NCBI RefSeq assembly: GCF_000213805.1
Contig: NC_015556.1
Span: 4,856,770 to 4,920,769 of the forward strand
Length of the DNA stretch: 64,000 bases
Direction of reading: 5' to 3'
Origin: Pseudomonas fulva 12-X
GTDB lineage: Bacteria > Pseudomonadota > Gammaproteobacteria > Pseudomonadales > Pseudomonadaceae
A model generated the notes under the pieces. It was given only the letters and a program-made list of their open reading frames with translations, made no database searches and was not told the DNA's origin. Below are positions 16,191 to 26,548 of this stretch, in pieces (the first letter of the stretch is position 1; every line of letters starts with the position of its first letter). A program made the translations under genes and the position numbers.

Positions 16191-19100
16191 ATGGCAGTAC
16201 AGGCGAAAGTCGCGCCTATTGGCCAACAGGTCAATCAGGCCAGCACGCAGGTGGTCAGCAACACGCTGCCACTTTCCGAAAGCAGCCATGTTGCGCTCAA
16301 CATTCCCCCCGAAGCGGTAACCAGTTACACCCGTGAAGGCTCGGACCTGATCGTTCAGATGCAGAACGGTGAGGTGCTGCGCATCAGCAATTTCTACGCG
16401 GCCGCCGAGCAGCCCAGCCAGCTCTACCTGGTCGGCGAGGAAGAGCAGCTATTGGCTGTGGATCTGTCCCAGGCTGCAGCGTCCGATGGCATTCTCGCCG
16501 CCTCCTATGCATCGGAAGGCACCCTCTCCGGCTTTACATCGCTGACATCGGCGGCGGGCGCTGCCGGCGGGACCCTGGGCCTGGGCACCGCAGCCGTGAT
16601 CGGCGGTACGGCAATTGCGGGAGGGGTCGCCGTAGCCGACGAGGTCAATCGGCGCAACGATAGCGGCAGCAATGACAACGGAGGTGGAAGCACTCAGCCG
16701 CCTGTGGATAACCAGCCACCGGCCGTCGCGACCAACCTGCAGCTCAGCCAGGACAGCCGCTTCCTGACCGGCAATGCCGAGGCCAATGCCACCGTCAGGG
16801 TGGATGTGAACGGCACGCTGTACACCGTGACGGCCGATGCCAATGGCCAATTCCAGGTGCAGTTTCCGGTACCGCTGACCGGCGGGCAGACCATCAGCGT
16901 GGTGGTGGTCGATGCCGCCGGCAACGTCGGTCCATCGGCCTCCATCAATGCACCGCTGGTGCTACAACCTTCCTCGGTAGACCCCAGTGATGGCACGCAA
17001 CTAACCGGCTCGGCAACGCCCAATGCCACCATAGAGTTGAGGCATGCCGACGGCCGATTGCTTGCCCAGACTAATGCCGACAGCAGCGGTAACTGGTCAT
17101 GGACACCTAACCCCGCGTGGCCTGACGGCACGATCGTAGACGTCCATACCATCGCCCCTAACGGCGTTCGTCACCCCGTAATACGGATCGTCGTCGACAA
17201 GACGCCTCCAGACGCACCGACGGTGGAAGCCAGCAACGGAACACTCCTGGTCGGCACGGCAGAGCCGGGCAGTACCGTCACACTTACGATCGATGGAAAT
17301 GCACCCATTACAGTTACTGCAGCTGCAGACGGCACCTGGTCTTACCAACCGAGCACTGCCTTGGCTAACAATACGCCCATAATCATTACGGCTACCGATA
17401 GGGCAGGCAACATCAGCCAGCCAACCACGTTGAATATCGATGCTCAAGCGCCCGGTCAACCAACCGTTAGCAACAGCAATGGCACGGTGTTCAGCGGCAC
17501 CGCAGAACCAGGCAGTACCGTCATCCTGAGCAACGCCAGTGGGGTTTTCGGCCAGGCGCTGGTCGACGCCAACGGCAACTGGCATTTCACTGCCAGCCCG
17601 GCGCTTGCCAATGGCGCCCAGGTCAGCGTGGTGGCCCGGGATCCGGCGGGAAATGTGGGGCAACCCGAAACGGTGGTGGTGAATAACGCCCTGCCCAATG
17701 CCCCCGTGATCGCGACAAGCAACGGTACGGTGATTTCCGGCACGGCGGACGCCAATAGCGAGGTCATCGTCAGCGTAAACGGCACAGAGATTGGCCGCAC
17801 GACAGCCGACGCTAATGGCGCCTGGTCGATAGTGCCGTCACCCGCGCTTGCCAACGCTACCGTCATAACCGCCGTTGCCAGCACATCGGCGGGCACCAGC
17901 GCCGCCACCACGCTGATCATCGATGCCGCGCAGCCCCTGCCACCCGACGTGAACCCGAGCAACGGTAGCGAGCTGAGTGGAACCGCCGAGCCCGGCGGCA
18001 AGATCATCCTGATCTACAGCAATGGCGACCTGATCGGGCAGACCGTAGCCGATGCCGATGGCAACTGGAATTTCATCCCCACCACGCCGCTTGCCGATGG
18101 CGCGAACCTCGAAGTCGTGGTTCGCGATGCCGCCGGCAATACCAGCGACCCCGCTGCGGTGCAGATCGACCAGACACCACCTGCCGCACCGCAGATCGAA
18201 CCCAGCAATGGCACCACGCTGAGCGGCAAAGCTGAAGCAAACAGCACGGTAGTAATTGCCGGACCAGGCGGCATCGTCATCGCAGAGGTAGCAGTCGACG
18301 GTAATGGCGACTGGAGCTTCACGCCGGCAACGCCACTGGGCAATGGCACACCTCTGACCATCACCGCACGCGACCCCGCCGGCAATACCAGCCTGCCCGG
18401 CACCGTGGTGATCGACTCTCAGGCGCCAGCGGCGCCGACATTGAACCCTACCAACGGCAACCTCCTGAGCGGTACCGCCGAGCCGGGCAGCACGGTGATC
18501 ATCCGCATCGGCACATCACCCGTCACCGAGGTAAGCGTGGTCGCGGATGCTGACGGAAACTGGAGCCATAGTCCCAGCGGGCCGTTCACCAATGGCACCA
18601 CCCTCGAGGTCAGCGCCCGAGATGCCAGCGGCAACGAAAGCGGCTCCACGACGGGCAGCATAGATACTGCGGCGCCCGCGCCCCCGGTGATCAACCCCAG
18701 TAACGGCGCCCTGCTCAGCGGTACCGCCGAGCCTGGCAGCACCATCACGATCAGGGTGCCGGGCGAGGCCGACCAGACCACCATCACCAATGCCGATGGC
18801 GTCTGGAGCTTTACTCCGGCCACGCCTCTGGCCAACAGCACAACCGTGTCGGTGACCGCGACCGACGCGGCCGGCAACCAGAGCACTGCCGCAAGCCAGA
18901 CCGTCGATGCCAGCTTGCCAGCCAGCCCAACCATCGAGCCGAGCAACGGCAGCCAGTTCAGCGGTACGGCCGCGGCAGGCGCGCTGGTGGTGCTGACCGG
19001 CCCTGGCGGCGTTGCGCTGGGCCAGGCCACCGCAGACAGCAATGGCAACTGGACGATCACACCGCCCAGCCCGCAGCCAAACGGCACCATCGTCAGCGCA

Positions 19101-22100
19101 ACCGTGGTCGCCAATGGGCTTAGCAGTGCGCCGGCCACCACCGTGACCGATAACGTCGCGCCAACCGTTCCAACAATCGAACCCAGCAACGGCAGCCTGC
19201 TCAGCGGAACGGCCGAAGCCGGCAGTACGGTGATTCTGACCGGCCCAGGCGGCGCGTCTATTGGCCAGGCGATTGCCGACGCCCAGGGTAACTGGAGCTT
19301 CCAGCCGGCCACACCGCTGGCCAACGGCACGGTGGTATCGGCCGTCGCCCGCGATGCCGCCGGCAACCAGAGCGCGGCAACCAGCACCACGGTGGATCGC
19401 GTCGCGCCTCAGGCGCCGGTCGTCGAGCCAAGCGATGGCACGCTCCTGGCAGGCACCGCCGAAGCCGGGAGCACGGTAATCGTCAGCGATAGCGGCGGGC
19501 GAGTGCTCGGCCAAACGACCGCTGATGCCGACGGCAACTGGTCACTGACCCCATCACCCGCACTGGCCGACAATGTCGCCATTACCGTGGTAGCGCGTGA
19601 CGCCGCCGGCAATACCAGCGCGCCCGCCAGCCTGACCATCGATGCCGCGCCGCCCTCGACACCCATCATCGAACCCAGCAACGGCATCGTCCTGCTCGGT
19701 TTCGCCGAGCCGGGCAGCACCGTCACCCTGCGCGATGGCGCCGGCAACCTGATCGCCGAAATCACCGCAGCCGCCAACGGCACCTGGAGCACCACCCTTA
19801 ACGCCCAGCTGCCGGACGGCGCCCGTGTCACGGCGACGGCCACGGATGCCACAGGCAATGTCAGCCCTGCCGCGTCCCTGACCATCGATGGTGTACCGCC
19901 GCCCGCTCCGGCGATCAACCTCAGCAACGGTGCACAACTGAACGGTAGCGCCGAACCTTGCAGCACGGTGACTCTGACCGGCGCCAACAGCGCGCTGATC
20001 GGCCAGGTAACAGCGGACGCAGGCGGCAACTGGTCATTCACCCCGGCCAGCCCGTTGCCAAACGGCACCCAGGTCAACGCCGTGGCCCGCGATGCCGCCG
20101 GCAACACCAGCGCCTCCAGCAGCGTGACAATCGACAGCGTCGCACCGGCGGCGCCTACCATCACGCCCAGTAATGGCGAGCAGCTCAGCGGTACCGGCGA
20201 GGCCGGCAGCCTGCTGATCATCAGCGTCGGCGGTGTGGTGGTCGGCCAGGTGCAGGTCAACGCCCAGGGCACCTGGAGCTTCACACCCGACACACCGCTG
20301 GCCAACGGCGCCGCGGTCAGCATCGTCGCCCGCGACCCGACCGGCAACCAGAGCGCCCCGGTGGCCATAACGATCGATGCCGTGGCGCCCAACACGCCCA
20401 CCATCGCGCCCAGCAACGGCGGCCAGCTCAGCGGTACCGCCGAGGCCGGCAGCACCGTCATTCTCACCGGGCCTGGGGGCGTCGCCATCGGCCAGACGAC
20501 GGCCGATAGCAGCGGCAACTGGTCCTTCACGCCGCCGAGCCCGCTGCTCGATGGCACCCAGGTCAACGTGGTGGCACGCGACGCCGCCGGCAACACCAGC
20601 CAGCCTGGTAGCACCGTGGTGGATGCTCAGCCTCCCGCCACGCCGACCATCTCGCCGAGCAGCGGATCGGGTGTATTGAGCGGCACTGCCGATGCCGACA
20701 GCACACTATTGCTGACCATCGGCAGTGCCGCGCCGGTAACCGTTCAGGTCAACGCCAACGGCACCTGGAGCTACCCCATCAGCGGCCAGCTGGCCAACAA
20801 CACCCAGGTTTCCGTGGTAGCCCGTGATGCGGTCGGCAACACCAGCCCGGCTGCGACCACCAGCATCGACGCCCAGGCGCCCGCCGCGCCGGTAATCGAT
20901 CCCAGCAATGGCACGCAGGTGACCGGCACTGCCGAAGCCGGCAGCCTGATCACCATCACTGGCCCTGGTGGTTTCAGCCAGACCACAACCGCCGATGCCA
21001 CTGGCAACTGGTCGATCACACCGGCAAGTGCGCTGCCCAATGGCGCCCGGCTGACGGTGACGGCTACCGACGCAGTGGGTAACCAGAGCGCGCCGGCCAG
21101 CGTGACGGTAGATGCGACCCTGCCACCGCGCCCGACCATCGAGCCCAGCAATGGTGGCGAGCTCAGCGGTACTGCGGTACCGGGGGCCACCGTGCAGCTG
21201 ACCGACGGGACGGGCGCCTTGATCGGGCAGGCCGTCGCCGACGCCCAGGGCAACTGGACCTTCACGCCGTCATCACCGCTGGCCAACGGCACCACCGTGA
21301 ACGCCACGATCACGGTAGCCGGCCTGAGCAGCGCGCCGGCCTCCACGGTAATCGACAGCGTCGCTCCCAATGCCCCTACCATCGCCGCCAGCAATGGCAC
21401 GCAACTCAGCGGCACCGCCGAAGCGGGTGCCACGGTGATTCTCACCGGCTCGGGCGGCGTCAGCATCGGCCAGGCGACCGCGGACGCCAATGGCAACTGG
21501 AGCTTCACGCCCACGCCCGCCCTGGCCGATGGGCTGGTCGTCACCGCCGTGGCGCGGGACACCGCAGGCAACACCAGCGGCTCGGCCACCACCACCATCG
21601 ATGCACAGCCGCCGGCCACGCCAACCATCGATGCCAGCAACGGCACACTACTCACCGGCACCGCCGAAGCGGGCATTACCGTAGTAGTCACCGATGGCAC
21701 CGGCCGGGTGATCGGCCAAACCACGGCGGCAGCAGATGGAAGCTGGACGCTATCGCCATCGCCGGCCTTGGCCAATGGCACGGTGGTCAATGCGGTCGCT
21801 CGAGACACCCTCGGCAATACCAGCGGCTCGGTGAGCACCACCGTCGATACCGTGGCGCCGGTCACTCCGACCATTTCGCCCAGCAATGGCGTCGAACTGA
21901 GCGGCACGGCAGAGGCCGGCAGTACCGTGCTGATCACCGGCCCCGGTGGCACGACTATTGGTCAGGTAACAGCCGACGAGGCTGGCACCTGGAGCTTCAG
22001 GCCTTCTCCGTCCCTCGCTGACGGTACCGAAGTAACGGTGGTGTCGCGAGATGCCGCCGGCAACACCAGCCCATCCGCCAGCACCGTGATCGATGCCCAG

Positions 22101-25100
22101 GTGCCGGAGCATCCGACCATCAATCCGAGCAATGGCGTCTCGCTGAGCGGTACGGCGGAAGCCGGAGCCACCATCATTCTCACCGGAGCCGGTGGCGTAC
22201 CGATCAACACCGGACCCATCACGGCCGATGTCGACGGCAAATGGAGCGTCACCCTGAACCCGGCCTTGCCTGACGGCAGCCTGGTCACCGTGATCGCCCG
22301 CGATAACCTGGGTAATGAAAGCGCGCCGGCGAGCATTCTGATCGACGCCATCGCACCGGACGCGCCAGTGATCGCGCCAAGCAACGGCCTGGTCATCACC
22401 GGCACCGCCGAGGCGGGCAGCCTGGTGACGGTCAGCGCAGGTGGCGCTGTCATCGGGACAGCGCAGGCCGGTGCCAATGGCAACTGGACCCTCACCCCAA
22501 GCCCCGCCGTGGGCAACGCCATCAGCCTCACCGCCACGGCAACCGATGCCGCGGGCAACCCGAGCCTGGCATCGGCAGTGGTGGTCGTCGATAACCAGGC
22601 GCCGTCACGGCCAACCATCGAGCCCAGCAATGGCGTTGTTCTCAGCGGCACGGCCGAAGCGGGTAGCACCGTCATCATCACCGGTGCAGGCGGCGTCGCC
22701 ATCGGTCAGGCACTGGCCGACGGCGACGGCAACTGGTCGCTCGTGCCGCCCGTGGCACTCACCAACAACACCCAGGTCAGCGTGGTGGCCCGGGATGTGG
22801 CCGGCAACACCAGCCCGGCGGCCAGCCTGATCATCGATACCGTACCGCCTGCCGCCCCGGTGGTTCAGCCGAGTAACGGCTTACAGCTCAGCGGTACGGC
22901 TGAAGCCGGCAGCATGGTGATCATTACCGGCCCCGGTGGCGTGGTAATTGGCGAAGCCGCAGTGGGCGCAGGTGGCACTTGGACCTTCCCTGTGGGAACC
23001 CCCTTGCAGCATGGCGCGGTGATCAGCGTCAGTGCCCGTGATGCGGCCGGCAACACCGGCTCGGCCACCGCCATCACCATCGACTCAGTCGCTCCGGCGA
23101 TACCAACCATTGAGGCCACCAACGGCCTGGCGCTGCGCGGTACCGCCGAAGCCGGCAGCACGGTGACGCTCACCGCCAATGGCAACACCATCGCCACCCT
23201 GACCGCTGACAGCGGCGGCAACTGGAGCTTCACGTCCAACACCGCGCTGGCCGATGGCGTAGTGGTCACGGTACGAGCGCAGGATGCGGCCGGTAACCAG
23301 AGCCCCATCGCCAGCACCACGGTCGACAACGTCGCCCCATTCCCGCCGGTGATCGCTGCCAGCAACGGCAGCGAACTCAGCGGCACCGCGGAAGCCGGTA
23401 GCACCATTCGGTTGAGTGTGGCGGGCGTGCAGATCACCACGGTGGCCGTGGACGCCAATGGCAATTGGCATTACAAACCCACGCTGCCGTTGGCAGACGA
23501 TACCGTCGTCGAGGCGGTTGCCGTGGATGCGGCCGGCAACGTGAGCAATCCGGCCCGCGTGACCGTGGACGATACAGTGCCCGACCTGCCGACCGTGCAG
23601 CCCAGCAACGGTAGCCTGCTCAGCGGTACGGCAGAGCCAGGTAGCACCATCACCATCCGTATCGCGGGTCAGGCAGACGTACAACTGACCGCCGATCCCA
23701 CCAGCGGTGCCTGGTCACAGCCCTTCACACCCGCCATTCCCAACGGCACCTCGGTCAGCATCACCGCCACCGACGCCACCAATAACGTCAGCGCGCCGGC
23801 CATCGTGGTGATCGACAGCACGCCGCCAGCTGCACCGACCATCGAGCCCAGCAATGGCAACGTGCTAAGCGGTACGGCCGAAGCAGGCAGCACGGTGATC
23901 CTGACCGGCACCGGTGGCAACCCGATTGGCACCACCACCGCCAGTCCAGACGGTTCTTGGAGTTTCACACCCACTGCGCCTCTGGCTGACGGTACTGTGG
24001 TGAGCGTGACCGCGCGTGATGCTGCCGGCAACACCAGCGCAGTGGTCAGCATGACGGTCGATAACGTGGCGCCCTCAGTACCCACTATCCAGGCCAGCAA
24101 CGGCACGTTGCTTAGTGGCACTGCCGAAGCCAACAGCACGGTGATCCTGACCGGTCCAGGGGGCGTTCGCATAGGGACTGCAACCGCCGACGGCAATGGC
24201 GCCTGGAGCTTTACCCCAAGCCCGCCCCTGGCCAATGGCGTGGTGGTGACGGCGGTCGCTCGGGATGCGGCCGGCAATACCAGCACCTCGATCAGCACCA
24301 CGGTCGATGCCATCGCGCCCAATGCACCAACCATCCAGGCAAGCAACGGCGCCGCGCTAAGCGGCACTGCCGAGGCCGGCAGCATCGTGACCGTCACGGG
24401 CCCGAGCGGCGACGTTATAGGTCAAACGACCACCGCTGCCAACGGAACCTGGACTATTAACCCGGCTAGCACATTAGCCAATGGCACCGTCGTCACCGCC
24501 GTGGCCAAAGACGCGGCCGGCAACAGCAGCGCCTCGACCAGCACCACCATCGATAGCGTCCCGCCCAATACCCCAACCATCCAACCCACCCGAGGCACTG
24601 TGCTTACCGGCACGGCCGAGGCCGGCAGCACGCTCATCCTGACTGACGGTAATGGCGTGCAGATCGGTAGCACCACCGCTGCCGCCAACGGCATCTGGAG
24701 CTTCACGCCCGCGACGCCACTGGCTAACAACACCGTGGTCAATGCCGTGGCGCAGGATGCGGCGGGTAATAGCAGCGGTGCGGCCACTACCACAGTCGAC
24801 AGCCAGGCTCCGGGCGCACCGAGCAACCTGTTCGTCAGCGCCGACGGCACTCTGCTTACCGGGAACGCCGAAGCGGGCAGCCAGGTGCGGATCGTGGTCA
24901 ATGGCAACGTAGCCAGCCCAATCACCGTGACCGCCACTGCAGCAGGCACCTTCGCAGCGGTGCTGATTCCAGCCTTGGTGGCGGGCCAGCCGATCAGCGT
25001 GACGGCCACCGATTTGGCCGGCAACGTCAGCGTGTCGGCAGGCACCTTCGCACCCAACCTGTCGGCACCGGTCATCAGCGTGCCGGAGGCGCTCGACACC

Positions 25101-26528
25101 TACATCAACGCGGCCGAGGCCGCCGACGGCATCCAGGTGCGTGTCGGCCTGGCCACCGGTGTGCGTGCCGGCGACACGGTCACGCTCACCTACACCGGCG
25201 GCGGTGGCTATAGCTTCAACCAGACTCATACGGTAACGGCGGCCGAGGCCACCGCCGGCGCTGCCGTGGTGTCCGTGGTACCACCGGGCGGAAGTTTTCC
25301 ACAGGGCGCGGCGTCGGTTACCGCGCATATCAACAACGGCGCCAATTCCCAGGCCGCAAACTTCACGGTCGACACCATCGCGCCTACCTCTCCGGTGCTG
25401 AGCCTGGCCGGCAATTTGCTGACCATCTCCAGCGAGCCGAACAGCCAACTGACCGTGCGTATCGACCTGGGCGGCACCGTCGCCACCGCTACCGTCACGG
25501 CCAACAACGCCGGGCTGGCTTCGGTGAACCTGCTCAGTGGGCTGAATATCAACCTGACCTGGGACCAGTTGCTCAGCGCCCAGGTGACGGTGTCGGCACG
25601 GGATCAGGCCGGCAACCAGAGCAACCTCGCCGCTCTGGGCCTGGGCACCAGCCTGCTGCAGCAACCGATCACCCTCGGCAACCTCGCCGTGGATGCCAAT
25701 CTGGGCCTGACCGGATCGAAACTCGGCATCAGCGGCAAGACCGTAGCCGGCGCCGCCCTGGCAGTGGAGGTGCTGACCCCGGCAGGCTACATCGGCCTCG
25801 CGCCACTAGCTGCAGATGCCAATGGCAACTTTTCCATCAACCTGCTCAGCCCCAGCGTATTGAGCCAGCTCGGCCTGTCGCTGAGCCAGGTGCTCAACCT
25901 GGGGGCCGACCTCGCCCTGCGTATCACCGCCACTTCGGGCGGCAAGACCAGCGGCCAGTACACCGTGGATCTCGATCCGCTGGGCCTGCTCGGCCTGAGC
26001 ATCGGCACCGTGCGCGTCGATGGTACAGCGGCCGACGACATCCTCTCCGGCAGCGCCACCATCGCCAACGAGCGGATCTTCGCCGGCAACGGCAGTGACC
26101 TGATCCTCAACGTTGGCGCCGGTGATCGCGTGGATGCGGGGGCCGGCAACGACACCATCCAGATCCGTACCACCAATTTTGGCAGCGTCGACGGCGGTGC
26201 CGGCTTCGACACCGTGGTGTTCGACGGCGGTATCGACATCAATTACGGCGCCGCCGGCATCGGCACGCTGAGCAATATCGAGCGTATAGACCTGGGCACC
26301 GGTGATTCGGGCAGTACCCTGACGCTCACCGCGGCGGCGGTGGATGCGATCACCGACTCACGCAACATCCTGCAGATCACCGGGGAGAGCAACGACACCT
26401 TGCGGGTCACCAGCAGTGCCGTGAAGGGGGCTACGCAGACGATTGACGGCATCGTTTACGACGTCTATTCCTACGGGAACACCACGCTGCTTGTGGAAGA
26501 GAACACGGTACAGGTCGTGGTCAGTTGA
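16191..26528 (+). CDS. Giant BapA/LapF-like repetitive surface adhesin
   Basis: The protein has 3445 residues. The N-terminus (MAVQAKVAPIGQQ ... VALNIPPEAVTSYTREGSDLIVQ) is the BapA-prefix-type domain, ending in a Gly/Ala-rich hydrophobic stretch. About 34 bacterial Ig-like repeats of roughly 82 residues follow. A distinct C-terminal part of about 480 residues has RTX-like Ca-binding motifs (IFAGNGSDLIL, VDAGAGNDTIQI, VDGGAGFDTVVF) and the usual C-terminal secretion signal region. There is no Sec signal peptide, as expected for type I secretion; the exporter genes follow directly. No LapG-type retention module is evident. The role is biofilm and cell-cell adhesion, by family analogy with LapF and BapA. 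I chose the ATG at 16191, preceded by GGGAGA, over an in-frame start 72 bases upstream. One Cys, at about residue 1257, is the only one I noticed. Confidence 0.93.
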   Translation: MAVQAKVAPIGQQVNQASTQVVSNTLPLSESSHVALNIPPEAVTSYTREGSDLIVQMQNGEVLRISNFYAAAEQPSQLYLVGEEEQLLAVDLSQAAASDGILAASYASEGTLSGFTSLTSAAGAAGGTLGLGTAAVIGGTAIAGGVAVADEVNRRNDSGSNDNGGGSTQPPVDNQPPAVATNLQLSQDSRFLTGNAEANATVRVDVNGTLYTVTADANGQFQVQFPVPLTGGQTISVVVVDAAGNVGPSASINAPLVLQPSSVDPSDGTQLTGSATPNATIELRHADGRLLAQTNADSSGNWSWTPNPAWPDGTIVDVHTIAPNGVRHPVIRIVVDKTPPDAPTVEASNGTLLVGTAEPGSTVTLTIDGNAPITVTAAADGTWSYQPSTALANNTPIIITATDRAGNISQPTTLNIDAQAPGQPTVSNSNGTVFSGTAEPGSTVILSNASGVFGQALVDANGNWHFTASPALANGAQVSVVARDPAGNVGQPETVVVNNALPNAPVIATSNGTVISGTADANSEVIVSVNGTEIGRTTADANGAWSIVPSPALANATVITAVASTSAGTSAATTLIIDAAQPLPPDVNPSNGSELSGTAEPGGKIILIYSNGDLIGQTVADADGNWNFIPTTPLADGANLEVVVRDAAGNTSDPAAVQIDQTPPAAPQIEPSNGTTLSGKAEANSTVVIAGPGGIVIAEVAVDGNGDWSFTPATPLGNGTPLTITARDPAGNTSLPGTVVIDSQAPAAPTLNPTNGNLLSGTAEPGSTVIIRIGTSPVTEVSVVADADGNWSHSPSGPFTNGTTLEVSARDASGNESGSTTGSIDTAAPAPPVINPSNGALLSGTAEPGSTITIRVPGEADQTTITNADGVWSFTPATPLANSTTVSVTATDAAGNQSTAASQTVDASLPASPTIEPSNGSQFSGTAAAGALVVLTGPGGVALGQATADSNGNWTITPPSPQPNGTIVSATVVANGLSSAPATTVTDNVAPTVPTIEPSNGSLLSGTAEAGSTVILTGPGGASIGQAIADAQGNWSFQPATPLANGTVVSAVARDAAGNQSAATSTTVDRVAPQAPVVEPSDGTLLAGTAEAGSTVIVSDSGGRVLGQTTADADGNWSLTPSPALADNVAITVVARDAAGNTSAPASLTIDAAPPSTPIIEPSNGIVLLGFAEPGSTVTLRDGAGNLIAEITAAANGTWSTTLNAQLPDGARVTATATDATGNVSPAASLTIDGVPPPAPAINLSNGAQLNGSAEPCSTVTLTGANSALIGQVTADAGGNWSFTPASPLPNGTQVNAVARDAAGNTSASSSVTIDSVAPAAPTITPSNGEQLSGTGEAGSLLIISVGGVVVGQVQVNAQGTWSFTPDTPLANGAAVSIVARDPTGNQSAPVAITIDAVAPNTPTIAPSNGGQLSGTAEAGSTVILTGPGGVAIGQTTADSSGNWSFTPPSPLLDGTQVNVVARDAAGNTSQPGSTVVDAQPPATPTISPSSGSGVLSGTADADSTLLLTIGSAAPVTVQVNANGTWSYPISGQLANNTQVSVVARDAVGNTSPAATTSIDAQAPAAPVIDPSNGTQVTGTAEAGSLITITGPGGFSQTTTADATGNWSITPASALPNGARLTVTATDAVGNQSAPASVTVDATLPPRPTIEPSNGGELSGTAVPGATVQLTDGTGALIGQAVADAQGNWTFTPSSPLANGTTVNATITVAGLSSAPASTVIDSVAPNAPTIAASNGTQLSGTAEAGATVILTGSGGVSIGQATADANGNWSFTPTPALADGLVVTAVARDTAGNTSGSATTTIDAQPPATPTIDASNGTLLTGTAEAGITVVVTDGTGRVIGQTTAAADGSWTLSPSPALANGTVVNAVARDTLGNTSGSVSTTVDTVAPVTPTISPSNGVELSGTAEAGSTVLITGPGGTTIGQVTADEAGTWSFRPSPSLADGTEVTVVSRDAAGNTSPSASTVIDAQVPEHPTINPSNGVSLSGTAEAGATIILTGAGGVPINTGPITADVDGKWSVTLNPALPDGSLVTVIARDNLGNESAPASILIDAIAPDAPVIAPSNGLVITGTAEAGSLVTVSAGGAVIGTAQAGANGNWTLTPSPAVGNAISLTATATDAAGNPSLASAVVVVDNQAPSRPTIEPSNGVVLSGTAEAGSTVIITGAGGVAIGQALADGDGNWSLVPPVALTNNTQVSVVARDVAGNTSPAASLIIDTVPPAAPVVQPSNGLQLSGTAEAGSMVIITGPGGVVIGEAAVGAGGTWTFPVGTPLQHGAVISVSARDAAGNTGSATAITIDSVAPAIPTIEATNGLALRGTAEAGSTVTLTANGNTIATLTADSGGNWSFTSNTALADGVVVTVRAQDAAGNQSPIASTTVDNVAPFPPVIAASNGSELSGTAEAGSTIRLSVAGVQITTVAVDANGNWHYKPTLPLADDTVVEAVAVDAAGNVSNPARVTVDDTVPDLPTVQPSNGSLLSGTAEPGSTITIRIAGQADVQLTADPTSGAWSQPFTPAIPNGTSVSITATDATNNVSAPAIVVIDSTPPAAPTIEPSNGNVLSGTAEAGSTVILTGTGGNPIGTTTASPDGSWSFTPTAPLADGTVVSVTARDAAGNTSAVVSMTVDNVAPSVPTIQASNGTLLSGTAEANSTVILTGPGGVRIGTATADGNGAWSFTPSPPLANGVVVTAVARDAAGNTSTSISTTVDAIAPNAPTIQASNGAALSGTAEAGSIVTVTGPSGDVIGQTTTAANGTWTINPASTLANGTVVTAVAKDAAGNSSASTSTTIDSVPPNTPTIQPTRGTVLTGTAEAGSTLILTDGNGVQIGSTTAAANGIWSFTPATPLANNTVVNAVAQDAAGNSSGAATTTVDSQAPGAPSNLFVSADGTLLTGNAEAGSQVRIVVNGNVASPITVTATAAGTFAAVLIPALVAGQPISVTATDLAGNVSVSAGTFAPNLSAPVISVPEALDTYINAAEAADGIQVRVGLATGVRAGDTVTLTYTGGGGYSFNQTHTVTAAEATAGAAVVSVVPPGGSFPQGAASVTAHINNGANSQAANFTVDTIAPTSPVLSLAGNLLTISSEPNSQLTVRIDLGGTVATATVTANNAGLASVNLLSGLNINLTWDQLLSAQVTVSARDQAGNQSNLAALGLGTSLLQQPITLGNLAVDANLGLTGSKLGISGKTVAGAALAVEVLTPAGYIGLAPLAADANGNFSINLLSPSVLSQLGLSLSQVLNLGADLALRITATSGGKTSGQYTVDLDPLGLLGLSIGTVRVDGTAADDILSGSATIANERIFAGNGSDLILNVGAGDRVDAGAGNDTIQIRTTNFGSVDGGAGFDTVVFDGGIDINYGAAGIGTLSNIERIDLGTGDSGSTLTLTAAAVDAITDSRNILQITGESNDTLRVTSSAVKGATQTIDGIVYDVYSYGNTTLLVEENTVQVVVS
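16725..25070 (+). repeat. Tandem array of about 34 Ig-like domain repeats
   Basis: Each unit is about 246 bases and codes for a variant of PxxPxIxPSNGxxLSGTAEAGSTVxLTGPGG, then ADxxGNWSFTP, then LxNGTxVxVxARDAAGNxS. I count about 34 units by the SNG...GTAE motif. Repeat units differ from each other by many substitutions, with the central ones closest to consensus, a pattern of old duplication plus homogenisation. The period is protein-domain sized, so this is not a CRISPR array. The array is a likely site of copy-number variation between strains. Confidence 0.9.
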
Positions 26529-26548
26529 TAGGGAAATCGTCGTACCGC

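Noticed and set aside
16725..25070. Possible CRISPR-like array because of the regular repeats
   Set aside because: The period of about 246 bp is one protein domain, units are divergent and in frame, and there are no short repeats with unique spacers.
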